This document shows, one piece after another, positions 7,080 to 16,064 of a stretch of 64,000 bases of DNA. The notes below the pieces were generated by a model that saw nothing but the letters and a program-made list of their open reading frames with translations, had not been told where the DNA came from and did not search any database. Location: assembly GCA_965249045.1 (NCBI GenBank), contig OZ252213.1, forward strand, positions 1,550,001 to 1,614,000. Direction: 5' to 3'. This DNA is from Nemesobacter sp965249045. Lineage in GTDB: Bacteria; Desulfobacterota_D; UBA1144; Nemesobacterales; Nemesobacteraceae. The position numbers were made by a program, and so were the translations under genes. Every line of letters begins with the position of its first letter. Position 1 is the stretch's first letter.

Positions 7080-9956
7080 TCAGGAACCCCTTAGCAGGTT
7101 TAATCTTAACAACTCGTGCAAGACTTCATCATCAGAGGCCTCACTGGGCCAACCGTAAGCATCAGCAACAGCAGTATCAATATCTGCATGTACATTGAGA
7201 AGCCACTGAGGAGAGGAGTTGTAAAGATTCGTAAGTGTCCGTTTATTGAGTTCCTTCGCCGCAGATTCATTTCGAGGAATTGGATGTCTGGGATAATTAT
7301 GCACCGGTTCATCCACCCATTTCACCCATTCCGGCGGGTTGAGCCACCGATCGCGCAGTTCAACCAACCGGCGCGCGGCTTCGGCGATGGCAACAGCGCG
7401 CGGGTCGTTGGCGTAGTCAGCGGCGGGGATGTCAAGAGTAAGACCGTCTGGAAAGGGGAAGGTCTCGAAGGTCGTGGTTGGCGTGTAACGCGGTCGGTCT
7501 TCTAGGCTCGTGCCGAGCCGCAGCGACCATGCTTCGTGAAACCGGCTGTGGAGAATTCCCAACGTTGTATCGTCGTCACGGGCTATGACGATGAGTTGAT
7601 GATCCGGGCAGACGCGCGCGTCCAGCCAGACAAAGAGGCGGTGTTTGGCGACTGTCGGTGTTGCGATATAGCGCGCCATGTCTCCCACGGCCCGCCACAT
7701 CGCAGGGCGAGAATTCCAGTGTCTGAACCAAAACTCCCGGCTTGCTTTCTCCCGATTTTTCTGGCGAATAGGTTTCACATGCTCAGCAATATAGCTAAAC
7801 GGGGCTTCGTAAAGTGCAGCCTCAGTCTCGCTCATCATATCGCCAAAATCAACGATCCATTTATCTTTTGAACGGCGGGTTATATCCATTCCATTCATCC
7901 ACGGCTTGAGAACATCGGCATTTGGGCGACCATTGGGATTTGCCGGCAGGCAAAGCCACTCTCGGGCTATGTCACCGGAAATGTCGAACGGGCCGCGTTT
8001 GATATCCCCTTGGAAGGCTACTCCCCTATTTTGTTTCAATGGAGATGTGCGAGTAAGATCAAGAGTTCCTGCCGTAAGGTCGGAGTTGATATTTGGTTCC
8101 CTAATGGCATTCAGAGATATGGGGAACCCGGAGTCTTTAGACGCACAGCAGATCAACGACACCCTTACGGCAGCGCCTTCAACTACCCAAGGTTCATCCG
8201 ACCAAGCGTCGAAAATTATCGAGTCTTCAAGAATACTGTCCAGCACTGTGCGATTAGTGCCGCCACGGATCGAATTCGTTGCTACCAGACCAAAGGATCG
8301 AATATCTCGGTTTGCGAGAAGCTGTCCGGCTTTGGCGAACCAGTAACAGACCAAATCGGGCTTTTTGCCACGCACCAATCCAGCGTAGGCACGTGGTAGT
8401 GCTTCGGCGTAGTCGTACCCCAACTCGCTTCGGATTTTCCTGTTACCCAGAAAAGGCGGATTTCCAATCACCACATCGGCTTTTGGCCACTCCGGTTCTT
8501 CATTATCTGGAGTTAGAATTGCGTCGCGACATTCAATGGTTTCAAGTGGCTTAAGAATCGGCTTCCGACCTCCATCCGCTCCCACTAGGAATCCGTTACG
8601 TCTCATCCACTGAATATCACCTATCCAAACCGAAAGCCGAGCGAGTTCAGCAGCGTAGGGGTTGATCTCAATTCCCTTAACATTGCCCGGACCCACAGCA
8701 GGGAATGTTCTTGGGAAACCCATTCCCTCTGCCTCAATCTGCACCTGATGCTCAAAATCTTTAAGTGCATGCAGAGCAAGATAAAGAAAATTGCCTGATC
8801 CACATGCGGGATCAAGCACTGTGAATTCACGCAATCGTTTAAGGAACTGGTTAAGCAACCGTCTGGCTTGTCTTTCGTGCCAAGTTTTCCCCGACTTCTT
8901 ATCTGTTTTTTCCGCCTTTTCCAGACAGTTTCTTATCTCCGCCTTTGCTGCTTCCCACTCATCAACCCAAGGATGGTATATCACTGGATTTATAATTCGC
9001 ATAATCTTATCAGGGTCAGTATAGTGTGCACCCAGTTGGGAACGTTTATCGGGATCAAGACCACGCTCGAACAAGGTACCAAAAATAGAAGGATCAATTC
9101 CTGACCAGTCTAAAATTGCCGCTTTAAGCACTTTTTCAATATCCAGTCGGGTCATTGGCAAGGCAGTATCGTCATTGAATAAACCACCGTTAAACCAAGC
9201 CACCTGCTCAAATCCAACCCGCCCTCCTGTTTCCATAGCCCTAAACAAGTCACCTACCCATTCAACAAACTCTTCAGGCTGGTGCCGTACACGTTTCAGC
9301 ATATCTGTGAACATATCATCGGGCAGAAGTCCTATATCTTCAGCAAACATGCAGAAAATCAAGCGATTGACAAAGTGGGCTACCGTTTGCGGATTGTAAC
9401 CCCGCTCCCGCAGTCCTTGAGCGAGAGAAGCAAAAGTCTCGGCAGCTTGCTTGGTGAGTGCTTGCCGGGTTTCGCCCGGTCTAAGTCGATTAGGATCGGA
9501 GAATGCCCATTTAAACTTTTCGCGCGTGGTCGAATCCACAAAATCTTTAAGTTGAAACTCATAAGTTTCACTCACACTGTTAGTCCAGTTAGTGTGAATA
9601 CGAAACCGCTCCATATCGGAGACAATTAAAAGAGGGGGATTTTCCAATGCCGAAATATATTGTCGTAATTGGACTAAAGCTTTTTCAAGATTCTTGTGTT
9701 TTCCCTTGTATTCCCAAGCGAAATGGTGACGTTTCCAAACATCGGCCCAACCATCACCACCCCCCTCTTTCCGTGCGCCACGTTCAAAACAGTAATACTC
9801 ACCTTCGGAATCAGCCTCCGCTGGTGTTGGCTCATCCAGTAAATTACAAAGGTCAATGAACTGTTCTTGCGACGCAGAGGTCTCTTTGAGTTTTGAACGA
9901 GTCCACTTGTCAATAAATTTTTCAGGTGTCATAAGGTCTTCAATGCGGGCAACCAC
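7080..9956 (-). CDS. MmeI-like type IIL restriction-modification enzyme (nuclease, m6A methyltransferase and target recognition in one chain)
   Basis: A 958-residue protein with the MmeI architecture. The N-terminal nuclease has D72, then E82-x-K84 in FAWEYKGKHKNL, with the same D-X9-ExK spacing known for MmeI, followed by QLRQY. A helical spacer follows to about residue 370. The gamma-class adenine methyltransferase has motif I LDPACGSGNF at 381-390 and NPPF at 499-502. A target-recognition region and C-terminal helical part occupy residues 620-958. Such enzymes methylate one strand and cut about 20 bp away, so host protection and restriction share one recognition domain. All key residues are present. 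The neighbours are two small same-strand genes and a phage portal fragment. Confidence 0.9.
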   Translation of the reverse strand: MVARIEDLMTPEKFIDKWTRSKLKETSASQEQFIDLCNLLDEPTPAEADSEGEYYCFERGARKEGGGDGWADVWKRHHFAWEYKGKHKNLEKALVQLRQYISALENPPLLIVSDMERFRIHTNWTNSVSETYEFQLKDFVDSTTREKFKWAFSDPNRLRPGETRQALTKQAAETFASLAQGLRERGYNPQTVAHFVNRLIFCMFAEDIGLLPDDMFTDMLKRVRHQPEEFVEWVGDLFRAMETGGRVGFEQVAWFNGGLFNDDTALPMTRLDIEKVLKAAILDWSGIDPSIFGTLFERGLDPDKRSQLGAHYTDPDKIMRIINPVIYHPWVDEWEAAKAEIRNCLEKAEKTDKKSGKTWHERQARRLLNQFLKRLREFTVLDPACGSGNFLYLALHALKDFEHQVQIEAEGMGFPRTFPAVGPGNVKGIEINPYAAELARLSVWIGDIQWMRRNGFLVGADGGRKPILKPLETIECRDAILTPDNEEPEWPKADVVIGNPPFLGNRKIRSELGYDYAEALPRAYAGLVRGKKPDLVCYWFAKAGQLLANRDIRSFGLVATNSIRGGTNRTVLDSILEDSIIFDAWSDEPWVVEGAAVRVSLICCASKDSGFPISLNAIREPNINSDLTAGTLDLTRTSPLKQNRGVAFQGDIKRGPFDISGDIAREWLCLPANPNGRPNADVLKPWMNGMDITRRSKDKWIVDFGDMMSETEAALYEAPFSYIAEHVKPIRQKNREKASREFWFRHWNSRPAMWRAVGDMARYIATPTVAKHRLFVWLDARVCPDHQLIVIARDDDTTLGILHSRFHEAWSLRLGTSLEDRPRYTPTTTFETFPFPDGLTLDIPAADYANDPRAVAIAEAARRLVELRDRWLNPPEWVKWVDEPVHNYPRHPIPRNESAAKELNKRTLTNLYNSSPQWLLNVHADIDTAVADAYGWPSEASDDEVLHELLRLNLLRGS

Positions 9957-10006
9957 TAGAACTAACTAACCCTGCAAATTGTAATTATATAGTCAGGAAT
10001 TCATGA

Positions 10007-10459
10007 AGTCAGTTCCTTGCACTTGAACCTTCAGCCTATAAGTCCATCAATAGTAACATTTATCTGGTCCATGGTATCCAACTGTCGGACATTGGTATAG
10101 TTAGAGAACAGGACTGGATGGCGAAACGGTTCGGCGCAATGATCCCGGAGGCGATGGTTAATATGCAGTCGACAATTACGAGGAAGATCCTTGGGGCCTG
10201 CGGTGTTTCCCCTACCCTGTTTGATCCGAAAAGCTCCGCGGCAATGCGTGAGACTTGGCGTCAGCTGCTATTCGGAACAGTCGCTCCCCTGGGAAGGATA
10301 GTCGCAGCCGAACTCTCAAAAAAACTCTTTCCGCTCACGCTTGAGTGGCAAGAGCTTAGAGCTTCCGATCTGCAAGGGAGAGCGAGAGCCGTTCAAAGCC
10401 TGGCGGCCGCAGGCGTGGACCAAGAACGCGCTCTAGAGATGGCCGGCTTGAAACTCTGA
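10007..10459 (+). pseudogene. Phage portal protein, C-terminal fragment
   Basis: The frame is open from 10007 after a stop; a possible internal ATG lies at 10118. The translated stretch ILGACGVSPTLFD, then AAMRETWRQLLFGTVAPLGR and LRASDLQGRARAVQSLAAAG, is typical of the C-terminal third of HK97-type phage portal proteins, which form the DNA entry ring of the capsid. The N-terminal two thirds and all other head genes are absent, so this is a remnant of a decayed prophage or gene-transfer-agent cluster. It is the only plus-strand gene in this part of the island. Confidence 0.7.
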
Positions 10460-10576
10460 TTTTTCTCAAGAATTCTTAGAATCATCCGGAACCTTTTTTA
10501 AAGGGAAATACACCTCTACAATATATGTTACAAGTGATAAAAATAATATGACATAGAGAATTGATTTATCTTGGAA

Positions 10577-11656
10577 CGTGGTTTCAAGTTCGAAACGCAA
10601 CAGGTGGATCAGTTCCGAAGAATACCTGATTCGGGGTTTCGAAGCCAAGGCATCTTCTCGGTCTGTTGTTCAATTTGTCCATAACTCTGTTAGCCTCTTC
10701 CTGGCTGAGCCCGGAGAAGTCCATTCCCTTTGGAAAGTACTGTCGTATAAGGCCGTTTGCGTTTTCACAAGATCCCCTTTCCCAGGAGTGGTAAGGACGG
10801 GCGAAGTACCAGTCTGCGCAAAGCTCCCTGGAGATCTCTTCATGCAACGCGAACTCTTTGCCGTTATCGCACGTCACCGTCTCGAAGTTGTTGTGCATGG
10901 GCACAGTCGCCTCAAGTATGGCCCGGGAGACGGAACTGGCTTTTTTGTCCTCTGAGACGAGAATAAGGCAATAGCGGGACTTGCGCTCCGCGAGGGTTAC
11001 GAGCACCTTGCTTTTTTTTCTTGAACCAAGGAGGGTATCGGCTTCCCAGTCCCCTATGCGAGAGCGCCTATCCACCACTTCGGGGCGCTGATCTATGCAG
11101 ACGCGGTTTTTGATATGTCCCCGCCGAGAGGGGGTCCCGTAGCGTTTTCTGCGTTTCTTGCGGCAGCGAAGGTGTGTGTGGAGATCCCCTCCACTCATCT
11201 TGTCTTCCTTTACGTGCTTGTAGATGCTCTCGTGACTTACCCCAAGACCCTCGTTTTGGGCAAGCCAGCGGCTTATCTGCTGGGGGCTCCAGTCTTCTCT
11301 TAGCAGCAGCTCCACACGAATCCAGGTTTGTTGCGGGATAAGGTTTCGGGAACAGTTGCGCTTGGCATCCGCAAGCCTCTGGGCCTGCTTGGGACGGTAA
11401 CCGCGTTTGCCGAGATTGCGGCGAAGTTCCCTGCTTATGGTGGATTTGTGCACGCCCAAGTGCCTTGCAATCTGGGTCTGGTTGTGACCTGCTTTCCGTA
11501 AAATGGCAATCTGGTATCTTTTTACCAGGGTAAGTTGCTTTGGTTTTCTCATTCAAACGCTCCTTTTGATGTGATGGTTAAAAGAAAGTTGCGAAGATTA
11601 CTGCAACTTGCCCTTTTAATCTACATCAAGGGTTGCGTTTCGAACTTGAAACCACG
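10577..11656 (-). mobile_element. IS30-family insertion sequence, copy A
   Basis: Perfect 25-bp inverted repeats lie at 10577-10601 and 11632-11656, starting cgtggtttcaagttcg. A 3-bp direct repeat GAA flanks both sides (10574-10576 and 11657-11659), the usual IS30 duplication size. The single transposase gene fills the element and its stop codon lies inside the left repeat. The insertion breaks a coding frame that closes again when the element is removed, which confirms the ends. Confidence 0.95.
10584..11552 (-). CDS. IS30-family transposase
   Basis: A 322-residue protein with an N-terminal helix-turn-helix (NQTQIARHLGVHKSTISREL, residues about 23-42) that binds the terminal repeats. The DDE catalytic core follows: D in IGDWEADTLLG, D in TCDNGKEF, and E in the YHSWERGSCENANGLIRQYF region. 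Length and motif spacing are normal for IS30, and no lesion is visible, so it is likely functional. It differs clearly in sequence from the second IS30 copy near 59 kb. Confidence 0.95.
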   Translation of the reverse strand: MRKPKQLTLVKRYQIAILRKAGHNQTQIARHLGVHKSTISRELRRNLGKRGYRPKQAQRLADAKRNCSRNLIPQQTWIRVELLLREDWSPQQISRWLAQNEGLGVSHESIYKHVKEDKMSGGDLHTHLRCRKKRRKRYGTPSRRGHIKNRVCIDQRPEVVDRRSRIGDWEADTLLGSRKKSKVLVTLAERKSRYCLILVSEDKKASSVSRAILEATVPMHNNFETVTCDNGKEFALHEEISRELCADWYFARPYHSWERGSCENANGLIRQYFPKGMDFSGLSQEEANRVMDKLNNRPRRCLGFETPNQVFFGTDPPVAFRT

Positions 11657-12000
11657 GAAATAAGTATCCAAAGCTGATTCAATAAGGTAGGTAGAAATCA
11701 CAGAAATCAAGACAACAGCCACATCAGTATTCTTTACAGAGTAGGTCCTGCCCTTTGGTTTAACTTTTGTTACAACAGGCTCTTTCTCTCGGGAGGGCTC
11801 AACACTTAGAGAAGATGTTCTATGTGGAGGGGAATCAAGACGTAAGTCCCTTAAAGCTGTTGGAGAATAACTAAGGGCTGGAGAAGCAGTCCTACGGAGC
11901 GGAGAGGGGCTAATATCTGGAGGGGGAATAGAATAGAAATCCCTTGGATAAGAGCCAACTGAATAAGAATTATATGCAGAGGATCCGAGACCAAGGCCCT

Positions 12001-12150
12001 CTAGTAAAGCTTTCCGATGACCGAGGCCTTCTAGTAAAGCTTTCTTCTGTGAAAGGTCTTCTAGTAAAGCTTTCTTCTGTGAAAGGTCTTCTAGTAAAGC
12101 TTTCCGATGACCGAGGCCTTCTAGTAAAGCTTTCTTCTGTAAAAGGTCAG
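12001..12150. repeat. Five tandem 30-bp repeats (coding, 10-residue units)
   Basis: Units begin at 12001, 12031, 12061, 12091 and 12121, each starting ctagtaaagcttt. Two versions alternate in the order A-B-B-A-B', where A carries ccgatgaccgaggc and B carries cttctgtgaaagg. Exact 30-bp periodicity with no spacers keeps the minus-strand frame open, so this is an in-frame repeat of a protein-coding gene and its number may vary by slippage. Confidence 0.9.
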
Positions 12151-12263
12151 GAAGGTGTTTTTTTTGTTTGGCATTTAGCACGTTAAATGGAATAGCCTTA
12201 GTGATAACGGAAATCTCTTAGTTCGATATTATCAAATATTTTCAGGCAGTTAGGAAAATACAG

Positions 12264-12614
<351 letters not shown>

Positions 12615-12626
12615 GTGTTTAAAAGC

Positions 12627-13082
12627 TTATGAACGTTTCAAAGATCGTCTTACGGCTTTCTGCATATCTCTTTGGGCCTCGCGACGCTTGATATCCTCTC
12701 TTTTATCCCTCGTCTTCTTGCCTTTGGCAAGGGCCAGCTCGAGTTTTGCGATGCCGTTTCTAAAATAAATCTTTAGAGGAACTAAAGTGTACCCTCTAAT
12801 GCTGGTCTTTCCAATCAGCTTCCTTATCTCATGAGAGTTGAGCAGAAGCTTCCTCTCTCTGGTCGGTTCATGATTAAGCGTGTTAGCGGCGTCATAAGGA
12901 GCTATGTAGCAGTTAACCAGCCTCGCCTCGCCCTCCCTTATGAGCGCGAAACTCTCCTTTACGCTCGCGTTTCCGTTTCTAAGGGATTTAACCTCGGAAC
13001 CCTTTAGAACCAAGCCCGCTTCGTACTTCTCCTCGAATATATAATCCCTGTGAGCGGTAGGGTGGCTGCATACTGTTTTCAT
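12627..13082 (-). CDS. smpB: SsrA-binding protein SmpB
   Basis: A 151-residue protein of the size of SmpB, the tmRNA partner that binds the tRNA-like domain and occupies the decoding centre during trans-translation. Conserved stretches are YEAGLVLKGSEVKSLRNG and the basic C-terminal tail KGKKTRDKREDIKRREAQRD, which is expected to fold as a helix in the mRNA channel. It is placed directly upstream of ssrA and downstream of dtd, all on the minus strand. Confidence 0.97.
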   Translation of the reverse strand: MKTVCSHPTAHRDYIFEEKYEAGLVLKGSEVKSLRNGNASVKESFALIREGEARLVNCYIAPYDAANTLNHEPTRERKLLLNSHEIRKLIGKTSIRGYTLVPLKIYFRNGIAKLELALAKGKKTRDKREDIKRREAQRDMQKAVRRSLKRS

Positions 13083-13128
13083 CTACCCTAATAATAATTC
13101 GCCCCGGCGAAATAACCAGTATGTGAAC

Positions 13129-13578
13129 TCAAAAACCCTTGGAACTGTCAACGAGAAGCGTAACGGGCCCGCAGTTCGCTATATGAACGTCCATGCGAGC
13201 CCCGAAAACGCCGGTTTTCACCGGAACTCCACGCTCCGCAAGCTTAGCGATGAAAAGTTCGTAGAACCGCCTCGCTAAATCTCCACCCGCGGCCCGCACG
13301 TAAGAAGGCCTTTTACCCTTCCTGCAGTCACCGTAAAGGGTAAACTGGGAGACAACCAGAATTTCTCCCCCAGTATCCTCGACACTGAGATTCATTCTGC
13401 CCGAGGAGTCGTCAAATATCCTGAGACCCGCTATCTTCTCCGCAACATAGGCAACGTCTTTTTCCGAATCATCCTTGCTAACCCCGAGAAGAACCACCAT
13501 TCCCGGTCCGATGTCGCCGACTACGTTTCCGTCAACACTGACTGACGCCTCTGTTACCCTCTGTATAACGGCCCTCAT
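13129..13578 (-). CDS. dtd: D-aminoacyl-tRNA deacylase
   Basis: The ATG at 13578 gives 149 residues, the normal size, starting MRAVIQRVTEASVSVDG. A longer frame from 13698 overlaps alr and has no family match at its front, so it is rejected. The protein removes D-amino acids, and glycine mischarged on tRNA-Ala, from tRNA. The catalytic motif SQFTLYGDCRKGKRPSY and the cross-subunit Gly-cisPro motif in NCGPVTLLV are both present. It starts 34 bp after the alr stop, fitting a joint role in handling D-alanine made by Alr. Confidence 0.95.
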   Translation of the reverse strand: MRAVIQRVTEASVSVDGNVVGDIGPGMVVLLGVSKDDSEKDVAYVAEKIAGLRIFDDSSGRMNLSVEDTGGEILVVSQFTLYGDCRKGKRPSYVRAAGGDLARRFYELFIAKLAERGVPVKTGVFGARMDVHIANCGPVTLLVDSSKGF

Positions 13579-13612
13579 TGCGGATTTCCCTGGACGAACC
13601 AATAAGAACGGA

Positions 13613-14701
13613 TCATACGTAACGCCTCGGAACCCTGGGCGAAATTCTTGATAAAACCTCGTAGGATATGGTTTCGGCCCAGGAAGAAACGTCTTCAACG
13701 CTTACAAGTCCGTCTCCAAAAAGCACTACCTCGTCTCCCACGCAGACACCCGGAACGTCCGTTACATCAACCATGATAAAATCCATGCAGACAGACCCTA
13801 TAAGCGGAGCAAGTCTTCCGCCCAGGGAAACCTTCGCCTTGTTTGAGAGGGTTCTTGGGTAGCCGTCTGCATAACCGATCGGAAGGGTTGCGACCAGTGT
13901 TTCCCTGCCCGTAACGAAACTTCCCCTGTAACCAACCGGAGTGCCTAGGGATACTTTTCTGAGTTGAACTATCCTTGTTTTGAGTTTCATAACGGGCCTG
14001 AGATCAACTTCTCCCATGCTGCCCGAACCGTAAAGCATTATCCCGGGTCTCACAATGTCCATGTGGGAGTTCGGAAATCTCTGAATGGAAGCGCTGTTTG
14101 CGGAATGCGCGTAGCTGTATTTAACTCCCAGTTCGCCAAGAAAGAAAAGGCCTTCGCGGAAAATCCCGAGCTGATAATCCGTATAGTCGCTTTGATGAAT
14201 CTCGGAAGAGGATAGATGGGTAAAAACGCCCTCAAGCATTACTGCGGGAAGGGTCTCCGCTGAGGCAAAAAAAGATTCAATGTCGCCCGCTTCCACCCCC
14301 AGCCTGGTCATGCCCGTATCAACTTTTAAGTGATAACCAACTGTTTTTCCGCGCTCAACAGCAGCCCCAGAGAGAGCCTTAAGCACAGCAAGTGAATAGC
14401 ACGCCGGAGTAAGCGCGTTTTCTATAACAACTCCAGCCTCCTGCGGGTCAATACCTCCCAGAAGAAATATTTCGCTTTTTATTCCGGCTTGCCTGAGTTC
14501 CAGCGCCTCCGGTACGGTAGCCACCCCTAGTATGTCCGCACCATTACTAAGGGCAACTTCGCTTACCCTTACCGCACCATGTCCGTAGGCGCCGGCTTTG
14601 ACAATTGCCATGATACGGACATTTTCCCCTACAAGCCTTCTTACTTCACCGAGGTTCGATTTAAAAGAATCGAGACTGATTTCAGCCCAAGTAGGTCTCA
14701 T
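13613..14701 (-). CDS. alr: Alanine racemase
   Basis: A 362-residue fold-type III PLP enzyme that interconverts L- and D-alanine for peptidoglycan. The PLP lysine lies in IMAIVKAGAYGHGAV (about residue 35); most homologues read KANAYGHG, so Asn is replaced by Gly. The C-terminal beta domain has PVGYRGSF and SVCMDFIMVDVTD, with the Tyr/Met region of the second active-site base supplied to the partner subunit. It heads the minus-strand series alr-dtd-smpB-ssrA. Confidence 0.95.
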   Translation of the reverse strand: MRPTWAEISLDSFKSNLGEVRRLVGENVRIMAIVKAGAYGHGAVRVSEVALSNGADILGVATVPEALELRQAGIKSEIFLLGGIDPQEAGVVIENALTPACYSLAVLKALSGAAVERGKTVGYHLKVDTGMTRLGVEAGDIESFFASAETLPAVMLEGVFTHLSSSEIHQSDYTDYQLGIFREGLFFLGELGVKYSYAHSANSASIQRFPNSHMDIVRPGIMLYGSGSMGEVDLRPVMKLKTRIVQLRKVSLGTPVGYRGSFVTGRETLVATLPIGYADGYPRTLSNKAKVSLGGRLAPLIGSVCMDFIMVDVTDVPGVCVGDEVVLFGDGLVSVEDVSSWAETISYEVLSRISPRVPRRYV

Positions 14702-15002
14702 CGCCTGGAAATTTCTCCAAAAGCTGAGTGAAGGAGCTCGTTTGAATTACCTGTTAAGCGGTCGTATTTCCCCAAACCAGCTAAAGGGGAAATTATACCA
14801 TTGCCTAAGACAAGTTTCAGGCGCACCTCATAATAGAAACACAAAGAGACCGTACACCAGGGGAATTGCCAAAGGGGCTGATCGCAATTCCTTAAAGTAT
14901 GCAGTCGATATCTGGCGGGCTACTGTTCCCGGATACCTCGTGCAAAAAATAATCGGGAGCTCTGACTTCCCGGATATAGCGACACCCCATACGGTCAGGA
15001 CT
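14702..15002. other. Intergenic, no gene recognised
   Basis: This 301-bp stretch lies upstream of alr and downstream of the barrel pseudogene. I see no tRNA, no ribosome-bound frame and no clear terminator. A weak GC-rich inverted repeat (cgggag / cttcccg) near 14960-14980 could end transcription from the barrel gene. The alr promoter should lie here but I cannot single out a convincing -35/-10 pair. Confidence 0.4.
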
Positions 15003-15934
15003 CTACCAAATTCCTAGCCTGATTCCGCCGCCGAGGTAATGTCCTCCGAACTCGCCTTCTACAAAATTACCGGTCACCTTTTGCTTGAACCTAGGGTCTT
15101 CAAAGGAAGCTAAATAGCGATAGTCCAGACTTACCGTTACATCGGGCCCTTTGCTGGACCCGCTGATCTTGTAACCTAGCCCCGCGCCGAGCTGATAAAT
15201 AAAAATGCAGTCAGTGTCATCAATAAGCAGATTGCTTGCAGTTGATTTCATTGCGCTTGACAGATCAGCCGCGCCTAATCCACCACCTATATAAGGAACC
15301 AGGCTGCTGCCCAAGTCTATATCATAATAGGCATTCATCATTAAAGTGAGAGCGGAGAGATCGCCTCCGAGCTTGTTTTCCCCAGACTCAAGCTGCTTTT
15401 CGAAAGCTCCCGGCGTCTCTACGTTTATTCCCTGAAAACCATTATTGATATAGCCACCCTCAGCTTCAACACGCAGGCCATTTCCAAGTGCGTAGCCCAG
15501 CATGAAGCTGAAACCGTATCCTTTGTCGTAATCGACGGTACCTGCTAACGGCCCATATTGGGAAACTGCAACCCCCGATACACTATCGCTGTTTAGAATG
15601 CTGAGAGCACCGCGGACTCCAACAGTAAGTCCGCTGGCTGGTGAAGGTACATCCTTCTCCGCCTCAAGCATCTCTTTTACAGCTTCGGTGGAAGGCTTCC
15701 AGAGTCAGTGCTCTGCTCCGCCACAGTCTCCTTCTTAACTTCGGGAGAAGGTTCCTCAGCTTCGGGAGAAGGTTCTTCGACTTCGGCACTTTCCTCCATC
15801 ATGACTTCCTTCTCGACATCAGGCGGCATCCCTCCCGCAAAAACCATGGACGGACCAAGTACAATGGAAAACAAAAGCGTAAGAAATTTTATTGATAATA
15901 GACTGGCACTGCCAGACTGAAACAGTAGTTTCAT
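15003..15934 (-). pseudogene. Outer-membrane beta-barrel protein, single frameshift
   Basis: The first frame (15934-15677) encodes a signal peptide (hydrophobic core SIKFLTLLFSIVLGPSMVFA) and an acidic Pro/Glu linker with EEPSPEAEEPSPE repeats. The second frame (to 15003) continues without its own ribosome site: STEAVKEMLEAEKDVPSPA, then alternating Gly/aromatic barrel strands, ending in GGGIRLGIW with the C-terminal aromatic typical of outer-membrane barrels. The two frames overlap near 15680-15705, where one inserted or deleted base explains the break. If the lesion is a sequencing error, the gene is a normal ~300-residue OmpA/OprF-like or opacity-type barrel. Its Shine-Dalgarno (aaggagg) and promoter are intact. 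Confidence 0.75.
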
Positions 15935-15981
15935 TAGATGTTCCTCCTTACGGTCATTCCTTTTAAACTCCGGTTCTTTTT

Positions 15982-16010
15982 ATTATCTTGTAGAGTTCTG
16001 CCATTGTCAA
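15982..16010 (-). promoter_or_regulatory. Sigma-70-type promoter of the barrel gene
   Basis: On the minus strand TTGACA (16010-16005) is followed after 17 bp by GATAAT (15987-15982), about 50 bp upstream of the barrel gene's start. Spacing is optimal and only one base differs from consensus. Confidence 0.7.
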
Positions 16011-16064
16011 ACGTGATAAATACCCTATCTTTCATTGGATTGGTTTTTTCAACCGCCTTACTAA

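Larger units (their letters stand above)
10466..12181 (-). pseudogene. Repeat protein with C-terminal membrane segments, split by IS30
   Basis: The 5' part runs from a GTG at 12181 to 11657 and the 3' part from 10573 to the stop at 10466. Removing the IS and one copy of the GAA duplication rejoins the frame as ...ALDTYF-QDKSILYVIL..., giving about 210 residues. The rebuilt protein starts with five 10-residue repeats of the type KKALLEGLGH/RKALLEDLSQ, then a Pro/Ser-rich linker, then two hydrophobic segments (TDVAVVLISVISTYLIE and SILYVILFLSLVTYIVEVYF). It may be a small membrane-anchored surface or scaffold protein. I do not recognise the family. The 10-residue tail GFKFETQPLM now seen after the break is IS-derived. 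Confidence 0.75.

Noticed and set aside
12001..12150. CRISPR array
   Set aside because: Thirty-base units are directly adjacent with no spacers, and they keep a reading frame open.
11944..12186. Plus-strand frame encoding LLVKLSSVKG repeats
   Set aside because: It is the mirror of the 30-bp repeats. The minus strand has the longer frame with linker and membrane helices, which is restored after removing IS30.
13579..13698. N-terminal extension of dtd
   Set aside because: It overlaps alr and has no match to the family; the internal ATG at 13578 gives the normal length.
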